Below, in pieces: positions 54,471 to 64,000 of a stretch of 64,000 nucleotides of DNA (position 1 is its first letter; every line of letters starts with the position of its first letter). The stretch is from Ficedula albicollis (taxonomy: Eukaryota; Chordata; Aves; Passeriformes; Muscicapidae), in the NCBI RefSeq assembly GCF_000247815.1, contig NC_021672.1:69967157-70031156 (forward strand). The letters are read 5' to 3'. Both the position numbers and the translations under genes were made by a program. Below the pieces are notes generated by a model, which saw only the letters and a list, made by a program, of their open reading frames with translations, made no database searches and was not told where the DNA came from.

Positions 54471-55479
54471 GAAAACATAGAGTTTTGTGGCTGTTGGCTC
54501 CTATAAGGAGATGACAAACAGGTTTCTCATATCACACCTACACAGAGATTAAAGTGCACCTGGATTTCTTTGTCAATTTTTAGCATCAAGTCCCAAGCTG
54601 AAGGACGAGAACAGGGAACAAGGCTCATTTTACCAACCATATTTTTTGGCTGATTGTTGGATTTTCTGTTTAAGTCTAAGAGCCTGTTATGTTTATTTTC
54701 CATTTAGATTGAACTGGAAAACAAAACTGGTTTTTGCCTAAACATCCAGTTTAGACAGAACTGGAAAACTGAGACTAAGAGCAGAATAGAGGACCCAGCT
54801 ACTAAAACTGGTTTTTCTCATGATACTGACCAAAGACATGTGAGACGATGGGAAAACCATATAATGGAGTCACACCTACATTTATTTCTGGTTAAACATA
54901 AGGATTACATCCCAAAGAGCTGAGATTTGGTTGGACCCAGGGAGGTCCAGGTGCCAGGTTTTCCCATTACTCTCCAAGACAGCAGGACAGTTTAGGACAG
55001 GAGGACTTGTTCCCTCTTCTCATTCTCAAGTATGGGTTTGAAAGCCAAAAATTGACATTCAGTTCCAGGTTTTATCTTTTTCTCTGAAAAAGCATTTCAG
55101 TGGCAGTTTCTATGCTTTTTTTTTTGCTTGCCTTTGTAGCTTTATCAGACAGTCAGTATCTTTCTGCAAGTCACCTTAAACATAACTGTAAGAGAAATTG
55201 TTGGATTTTAGCCCCTCTTTAACTCTGGGAATTGAACATTTTTCTCCATCATTATTTCCTTTTTTTTGGGCGGGGGGAATATTACTTGCTGCAGGCATTA
55301 GGAACCTTCCCTATGTCTCTAAACGGGATTATTACAGACAGCCTCTTCTCAGAACAAACAGACCATTATTAAATTCTCTTCCTCCCACCTCACCTCTGCC
55401 ACACTACAGGGGGAAAAAAGCCATCCTTGTCGATCTTCTGATGAATGTAAGCTGGAAGAAAGACATTTTAAAAAAAATG

Positions 55480-56010
55480 AAAAATAACACAACCCCCTCG
55501 ATGCACACATGGAAACCACTCCCGACAGTGAATTAAGGGAATCTCAGCACAGGGAGCTAATTGACGGGTCTTAAACGAATCAGGGAGTGAAAATGCAGTT
55601 TCAGCGATGGATTGGAAGCTGAGGCTTTCTTTTCTGCGGGTTGCGATTGCAGTGATCCAGGGACAAAGCCAGAGCAGACGGAAAAATGTCTGAAGGCATG
55701 GGACAGAGGAGCGCAGCCCGGTGAGCGGGTTCGGAGCCAATTCCTGGTGACGAGGCGTGCGCTGCCTGCTAGAGCTCGCTACGGAAGGCATCCTCCAGCC
55801 AGGATACAGCCAGGATACCCTCCAGCCAGGGCCAGGCTCCTCTCCAGCCCCTCGAGCATCGGCTGCTCTCTCCTGAGCATCCTCCAGCCACCATCGCCCA
55901 CCGCCTCTCCCGAGAGCTCCAGACACAAAAGCAAAGCGAGCGCCCATGCAAAGGTACACAGAGGTGGGGTCTGGGGCTAGGAGGGAGGAAGGGCAGAGTA
56001 AATGGGCACA
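55480..56010. promoter_or_regulatory. Second CpG-rich patch, possible promoter or untranslated exon
   Basis: Between about 55480 and 56010 the DNA becomes CpG-rich (GACGGGTC, TTGCGATTG, GCGTGCGCTGC, CTCGCTACGG, CCTCTCCCGAGAG) with short CAGCCAGGATAC-type repeats at 55796-55835. On the plus strand CAAAG|GTACAC at about 55953 could act as a splice donor. It lies about 4.5 kb upstream of the TMEM178B start, so an alternative first exon or a divergent transcript is possible. Frames open on both strands show no family resemblance. Confidence 0.35.
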
Positions 56011-56019
56011 GCAAATCCA

Positions 56020-59000
56020 CAACCGTTTGCAATTTGCTTTTCTTCATCGTTTTTTTTGCGGGGGAGGAAGTCTTTTGTTTTGGTTTTTTGGAGTCTTTTC
56101 TACATCAAAAAATGACCTCCACCATATTTTCCCTCCTTCGTCTTTTTTTTTCCATTTAAAGATAAAGAATTCAGTGCCATCTAGTGGGGGAGGGGATGGA
56201 ACAAGTCAAGGTGCTGCCCATTCCCAGGGATCTATATTTCTAATTTGGTTATTTAATAGGGAGAGATGACCCTCAGTATTTCCCTGCTCTCTGTGATCTT
56301 CAGCTCCCCAGAGGTGATGTTTAATTCACACGGGCTCCAGCCTTCGCTCTTTGTAAAGAGTCACCTACTGAAGTCAAATTAACTCGTCCTAATGTTCTCT
56401 TACCTGAAGCTGTACTGGCTCTGGAGGCAGTTCGCTGCCCTAATTACAGGATTCCAAACACAAGACAGTAATCAAACCAAACATAGATATAACAAATTAT
56501 GTCTACTAATGTTTTTTATCATTCCAGTGCACCTTGAATACTGGTCTCTGTGAATCTTCAGCGTGTCAGCCCTTCCAATAACACAGCCATAAAAGATGCT
56601 GCTATGAAAACATCTTGTGATGACTCCCACAAACACTTGACCCATCATTCAAACAGATTTTGGGTGTTCAGCTGACTCAGAACCAAGCAGAAGCTGTAAA
56701 AAGGAAGATCTAAAACACAAAACACCATACAAAAGTTTGTAATCTAAACCCCAGGCATTAACCAGTTGTCAAGATGCCTTCTATCTATTATTTTTTAATA
56801 GAAAAGGAGCCATCCAAAGGGAAGCATCAGCCAGCTGCATAAATATAGGCTGGCCACACACACACAGAATAGGCACACAGCTGTCTACAGGCTCATGTGT
56901 AGCTGTGCACACACTGATATCCAGCTGCACACAGCAGCACCTAGCTGGATGTCCTCTGCCCTCCCTGCTGGCAATTCCCAAAAGAGATTAGTTTTGCTCT
57001 CTAATAAAAAATTTTAGAAAAAAGAAAAAAAAAAAATTTTTTGGATTGCAAAGTTAAGCAAGTTAGTGCACACCAGATTTAAGATCACCCACAGGCATTA
57101 ATTTGCCCAGCATGCAAACACACTGAGATACAATCTTTAATAGCATGATTTTTGTTTCCACGGGTCTCCCCTGTGATACAATCTTTAATAGCATGATTTT
57201 TGTTTCCATGGGTCTCCCTTTTTTTTTTACAGTGCAAAGGATGAATGTTGCTCACTTAATGAGCACTACTCAAATTTTCCTCTATCCTTATCATCCAATC
57301 TGTGGTGTGTGTACTATTTATTGCAGAGCATCCAGATCTTACATTGCATACAGAATGATTAATTTCCTCATGGGCTTTTCTATAGTGGTACTCTAATTGT
57401 GGTGTTGGAGGGCTGGAGTTTTTTTACAAACATCAAGGAGCTTATCTTCACAGCTCCCTGCTGAGGGACAGAGATAAAAGGCAGTATTTTCAAACATGTC
57501 AGTGTCTTTTGGGTACTCTAATAAAGGAACTTAGAAACTAAACTTCCAGAGTATTTAGCACCTTAGCACTCAGAGAGGAGCTCACAGCCTCTTTCGCTCT
57601 AGACACAGTGGGCAGTATTGCCACAAATTAGTCATGGATGACTGCAACTGGATACAGAGAAAAATAGGGACCACAGGGACAGAAGTTGGGAAGATTACCT
57701 TTTTTTTTTTTGACTCGCTAAGCTTCACAACAGTAAATTTCACAAAGAGCAAAACAAAATCCAATTTTCAACTTCAATTCAAGTGCCCTACCTGTCCTCG
57801 TCTGCTAGGCTCACTACTCAGCCTCCAAACTGTCCACCAAACAGCCACCATCTCCGGACTGCAGAGCCCTGGTTCATCTGTCATCTACTGTGAATGAAAA
57901 CAGAATCCGGGCAGAAAGCAGGATGTGATCACACATTTTACCTCATGACCACAAGTCACAAGTGAATGGCACTCCATGGGCAAAATTTATTCTGGTGTTT
58001 TTCTTAGGGTTTTCATTTACTGACCTGAGGTGGTGATGAAGAGGGGAAGCACAGAGGAGCTGAGGCATAATTGATCAGGGTTCAGGAGCTGAATGGAGCA
58101 TAGCATCAAAAGAACAGATTTGGTTTTGGAGGAAGCAAAATGAACTGTTGGGCAGAAAGCAGGAAAACAGGTAGGTGAGAAGTACTATACCTTATTTTTC
58201 AATAAAGCAGAGGGAACGGCTGCCCCTAAATAGCTCCACATAGAGACTAGTAAAAGACAGTACACAGATGAAATGAACCACAGTATACTGTTGTTTTTCC
58301 AAAGACAAAACAAAAAGCTGTTGGTTTTTCACTGAAATTGCTTCCTCCCATTAAAATTTACTCTTCATTATTTAGCTGTCAACTGTCAAAACCACATCAC
58401 TGTTAACAACCTAAGGCTGCACTGTGGACATGGCTATGCATGATAATCACTGCTCCTCATGAGGACATCTGAAGGAAAGCTTTTAAGCTCAGGCAAAAAA
58501 AGTATGAAGTATTTAAAAAAAAACAAACACTCTTCCCCAAACTTCCCAGTGTGGACATCATGCTTGGAAAATCTCAGCCCAAGCAGTTGAAGTTTAGCAG
58601 ATCTGCAAGGTACAGAACACAAGGCCAGGTAGGCAAACTCAGCTTACTGACAACATTATCCCTGAACCACCTCCACACAGCCTGAGGGTCCAGGGGCACT
58701 GTGGTGAACTGCAGAAGGACATGGGAGATATTGTTTCACCTCTGAAGGCATTGCAAACAGCTTTAGTTTTTTCAGTCATGTGGCATGATCTAAATGTGAC
58801 ACATATTTAACAATTTTAGTTCTGATTTAAAATACTCAGGAAAGCCATTCCGGTCTCTGGAGTCCTGGGTAAACACTCAAGTGCTTCCAATAACAGAGGA
58901 GAAACAAAGTTTTAAAGAAAAAGAAAAGGCCTAAGCTGCACAGGTATATGTCTCTATGGAAAGAGAAAGTTCTGCTGGGAGACAACTCAGCTAAAGCACA

Positions 59001-59560
59001 AGGACAATATTTAGCCCTCAAGGCTCTTTCAAATTCATCTCCCTACAACAGAAAACAGATGTTAGCCCCAGCTTCCAGAAGCAGAGATTCACTCCAATAT
59101 GCAGCCACTGTGTCCTGCTTACTGTCTTGCCAGCTTGGTAGTCACCATCTCCCTATTCTACAGCTTCTCCTCTGAGCTGGACAGGCTCCCACATGAACAG
59201 ACCTGTTTCCCCAAAAGCCTTGCTATGAGGATTGCTGTTTCATTCAAGTCCATCTCTGCTTCCTGCTGTTTGCTTTTTGGATACTTCAAGCCCAGCCTCC
59301 TACCAAAATCCTGCTGCAGGAAAAACCCATTGCCTGCTGCAGTGAGGAAGGTGACATTGCTCTGAATGCAGTTGTACAGCAAGGTCACTTGCTGCCTAAA
59401 GCCAGCTACCAAAGCAAGATGGCTCTCAGCATCACCAGCATTGGGCTCAGCTGAAAACAGGAGATATCACTTCATTAAAATTCATAGATCTTGTGACTCT
59501 TATAGAAATAGGAAAAAGAATCCAGGATGGCAGAGATGAGATACTAGGGCCAAAGAATAC
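56020..59560. other. Upstream intergenic DNA, nothing recognised
   Basis: Only short frames, T/A runs and one 49-bp tandem duplication. The neighbour expected by vertebrate synteny (MRPS33, divergent) was not seen in the window. Confidence 0.4.
57124..57218 (+). repeat. Two-copy tandem duplication, period 49
   Basis: GATACAATCTTTAATAGC starts at 57126 and 57175, with one transition. Confidence 0.95.
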
Positions 59561-59563
59561 TGA

Positions 59564-59651
59564 CTGATAGCAAAAACCTCAGACCTCTGTCTGCCAAAAA
59601 AAAAAAACTGATAGCAAAAACCTCAGACATCTGTCTGCCAAAAAAAAAAAA
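59564..59651 (+). repeat. Two-copy tandem duplication, period 44, with A runs
   Basis: ACTGATAGCAAAAACCTC starts at 59563 and 59607. Each copy ends in 12-13 A; one substitution between them. Confidence 0.94.
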
Positions 59652-59922
59652 AGCATATTTTTGGTAAGAAGGGGCTTTTATTCTTAAAGTTACATATAAC
59701 ACATTGATCTTCAATATATTAAAGCTTGATTAATTCTGTTTTTTTCTGCAATGCATCAATATGTAGTTCATATGAGCAGCCTCACAAAAAGGTGCAACTT
59801 CAGTACTGTTAGTTTGCCTGACACTGAACAGCCTCCCCTAAACTTCTGACACATTTCAGAATACATTGTTCATTCCCAGAGAGCTGTTTAGACAGTTTCT
59901 ACCAGCAGTGTTTTGTGAACTA

Positions 59923-60860
59923 ATCCAGTGAAAGACAGTGCCACAACCTTTGTAAATGGATAACATCGTGTTTCATAATGTGTGTATCACATCTGTGATT
60001 GGATCTCAGTTACCAATTAAATTCATTGCTTCTTCTAGTCACAAAGGAAGAACAATGATTAATTAAAAATCAGAATTCATACATCATAAGAAACCATCAC
60101 AGAAGCAACTGGAGAGAAAACCAATAAGCAAAACAAAAAAACCAGCACCTTCTTGGAAAAAAAACCCTGCATTCTCTAAAAGCACTCAATTATGGACAAG
60201 ACTCAGAAGCAAGACTTAAGCCTTCATCTATTCTTCTTGGCAGTGAAGTCCGGAAAAAAAACCCTGCATTCTCTAAAAGCACTCAATTATGGACAAGACT
60301 CAGAAGCAAGACTTAAGCCTTCATCTATTCTACTTGGCAGTGAAGTCCCAGCAGACTAGAGTCATTTAAATAATTTTTTAAAAAGGTGTATAAAAATATA
60401 TTGTATGCACCAGCAGACTAGAGTCATTTAAATAATTTTTTTAAAAGGCATATAAAAATATATTGTATGCTATCCAGTGAAAGACAGTGCCACAACCTTT
60501 GTAGATGGATAACATGGTGTTTCATAATGAGTGTATCACATCTGTGATTGGATCTCAGTTACCAATTAAATTCATTGCTTCTTCTAGTCACAAAGGAAGA
60601 ACAATGATTAATTAAAAATCAGAATTCATACATCATAAGAAACCATCACAGAAACAACTGGAGAGAAAACCAGTAAGCAAAACAAAAAAACCAGCACCTT
60701 CTTGGAAAAAAAACCCTGCATTCTCTAAAAGCACTCAATTATGGACAAGACTCAGAAGCAAGACTTAAGCCTTCATCTATTCTACTTGGCAGTGAAGTCC
60801 CAGCAGACTAGAGTCATTTAAATAATTTTTTAAAAAGGTGTATAAAAATATATTGTATGC
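59923..60860 (+). repeat. Nested tandem duplication block A-B-B-C-C then A-B-C
   Basis: Segment A (59923-60154) is followed by B twice (60155 and 60252, period 97) and C twice (60349-60410 and 60411-60470). A (60472), B (60704) and C (60801-60860) then follow once each. The A copies differ by about five substitutions over 230 bp; the B and C copies by one or a few. Confidence 0.95.
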
Positions 60861-61772
60861 AGCTGTAAAAGCAGCTGACATCTAAGATGATAAATTCTCT
60901 ATTTAGATACAAGCACGGTCCCATCTTCAACAGTTTTCCATTTACTTCTCTTCATTTACTATATCCAAGTATATTTTCATCAAAATAAAGTAGTTGGTTA
61001 TTCAGAGATCATGCATTTGTGCAGTTGATTTCCCTACCTCAAGCTTTAGAACTGTGATACTACAATTACACCTTGTACTCTGAAGTTGTTCCAGTGAGAA
61101 CTCCTGGGCCATGAAAGACAAGCATTTATTCCCCTTTGCTGCAAAGGCCTCCAGTAAGCACCCACCAAACAAGAAACCATGGGGAGTACACAGCTTCAGT
61201 GACCATACACTGGTTGCCCATGATAAAGAAACTGGGCTGCAAAAAATTACTTGTTTTCAGAGAAATAATGTTCCCAGGACAAAGGAACAAAACTTCCCAA
61301 GGACCAAAAACAAACAAAAAACCACCAAAATTTGAAGGAGGAATTTTTCTCAGGAAAAATGGAACAACATCCAGAAGCCATGTATAGGGGCACAACCTAC
61401 TCAGCCTGGGTACTAGCAAGGTCAGAGAGAAAGAACTGAACCAAAAAAAAGCCTCTGCAGAATGCTTCTATAGGCTGAAGCAACTGAGGCTGAAAAGTGC
61501 AAGCAGGATTGATGATGAGCCTCTAGACAGGCAAATTCAGAAACAGAGTAGCTCTGGTTACATAACTAACAGCAGCTTCATGTCATCCACCAGGATTGCA
61601 GTGAAGAACTCCAAACTAAAGACAGAATTATTATCTGTTTCCATAACTTCACCTTCAAAAGACTCTGTGAGAGGGAAAGGTTGATCACTGATGTTCAGGT
61701 CCTCAAAGAGCACTACTGAAACGAATGGGTACCTGGGAATCCAGCCAGATCTTGGAAAAAATCTGCTGACTT

Positions 61773-62689
<917 letters not shown>

Positions 62690-62850
62690 TGAAGCAGACA
62701 TTATTTTCCCTAGTTTACAGGGGGATGAAATGGCAGATAGGTTAATTAACTTGCTTAACGTCATCCAGTAAGTTAGCAAAGGAGCTGCAAAGAAACAAAA
62801 AAACAAACCCCAAGATCCCAAACCCTTCATCTAACCGCTTAGAAACACCC
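62690..62850 (-). mobile_element. MIR SINE, antisense, abutting the poly-C run
   Basis: The sequence after the C run matches reverse-strand MIR well: CATTATTTTCCCTAGTTTAC, GATAGGTTAATTAACTTGCT, TAACGTCATCCAGTAAGTTA, then GCAAAGGAGCTGC. The left end of the element is cut by the homopolymer, so the missing part may have been replaced by the C run. Confidence 0.72.
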
Positions 62851-64000
62851 CTTCTCTTCAGTCTGAAGTACTTCATTGAAAGCTATCACTGACCATTTAT
62901 TCTGACATTGTTGAACTACAATGAGTCAGTGCAAATGACAAACATGGAGGCGTGTGGAGATGCACAGCATCCTTTGCCTGCTCAGCTCTGTGCAGCGCCG
63001 CTGGGCCGGACAGCTGATCTGCCATTAAAAATGGATGTCACGGTTCTCCTGCACAGCTGCCAATATCATATCAGACATCACTTGGGCACTACACAAGAGA
63101 CAATCAGCACTGGCTCTCTTTCCCAGGAGGAGGGAAGGCTGCCTCAACAGCTCAGCTGTTGGGGAAAGCAATAAACTCAAGATGCCAATTGGCTTTGAAA
63201 AAAAATTTCTGTTTTCCTCTTATGCTGCATCTCCCTCCCAAGCGTCCCCGGTCTCAGATATCTGGAGCAGCAGTACTTAATAGTGACATCTTTGTGAATT
63301 GCACTCTGGCATGAGTTTGATGAGTTAAAGTCAAAATATCCTTCAAATGCCCACCCAAAGTCTGTCAGTCTCTTAAAACTACACATTCTCTCCAGAGGGA
63401 TTTGCAATTCAGATGTCGCCACGGCTCAGCACGAATCACTGTGCAACAAAATACAGTTGAAGTTTGCCAATTAATCACAAACACATAATGAATAACAAAT
63501 GATTTCTAAGCACGTATGTAGCCAATGCAGTTTTAGCAAAAGCTCAGAGGGTCCTTCTACTTGCTCAGATTATTTTGTTCCCTTATGTCAGTATTTTTAA
63601 CAAGAAAATAGTAGAGACTATGTTACAGCATAATAGCTCTGAGCATAATATTTAGGAGTAAAGTTGATTGCTTTGTCATACAGGTAGTGCTCAAATGCCA
63701 CATTTCCAAGATCAACTGATACAAGTTCAGACTCTCCTCTAAACATCAACACACAAGCACCATTGAGCAAAGCATCATCATGCTTTTTTTTGTTTCTGGG
63801 TATACCTTTGCCATCTCAGGACAAAGAATGGATCAAGTGTTGTATTTCATCCAAATTTGCCCTAGAGCTGTCATTTAGTTATAGCTAAAACGCATACACA
63901 AGATTAATTAACTAGATAAACAACTCCAGACAAAATTACTGTCAACTATTCGTAAAAAGGTCTATACTGTACATTACCATGAATTCTCTTCCTTTTCTTT
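62851..64000. other. Upstream intergenic DNA; conserved-looking block 62.94-63.44 kb
   Basis: After the MIR, 62940-63440 has balanced base composition, scattered CpGs and open frames on both strands (81-88 codons) without domain resemblance, as conserved non-coding elements often show. The remainder is AT-rich and unremarkable. Confidence 0.3.

Noticed and set aside
55468..56022. 184-codon minus-strand frame in the second CpG-rich patch
   Set aside because: An overlapping plus-strand frame is equally open and neither shows a domain; better treated as a possible promoter or untranslated exon.

Overview
This window looks like avian nuclear DNA: gene-poor, AT-leaning, non-coding sequence with one clear coding exon. 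The bird assignment rests on a typical avian CR1 3' end (about 9430-9575), older CR1-like sequence, degraded MIR-type SINEs, sparse LTR-like elements and one vertebrate gene. The species cannot be named from the sequence. There are no bacterial-type genes, operons, CRISPR arrays, rRNA or tRNA genes that I can support.

The gene is TMEM178B on the minus strand. Its first coding exon is at 50639-51020 and ends at a consensus splice donor. By inference, everything from 50638 down to position 1 is intron 1, more than 50 kb, and the later exons lie beyond the left edge. The promoter and 5' UTR should lie above 51020, in a CpG-rich zone interrupted by a 581-base run of pure C. A second CpG-rich patch lies at about 55.5-56.0 kb, and a second pure-C run of 916 bases at 61774-62689 ends against a MIR.

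The intron and upstream region contain a young CR1 end, ancient CR1/L2-like LINE remnants (about 29.0-30.6, 39.1-40.1 and 42.9-43.2 kb), MIR-like SINEs (24.8, 40.3, 43.6 and 62.7 kb), two candidate solo LTRs (20.5-21.1 and 48.4-48.8 kb), a TTC microsatellite and poly-A tracts.

The oddest property is structural. At least 23 places carry a segment (mostly 44-210 bp, once 549 bp) present two or three times in direct tandem with roughly 0-5% divergence. Two places (8.0-8.5 and 59.9-60.9 kb) share a nested pattern: a block with internally doubled pieces, followed by the same block without the doubling. Together with the homopolymer-C runs, this reads more like unmerged contig or haplotype overlaps and bad gap filling than biology, though real microduplication is not excluded. 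I found no convincing new biological system.
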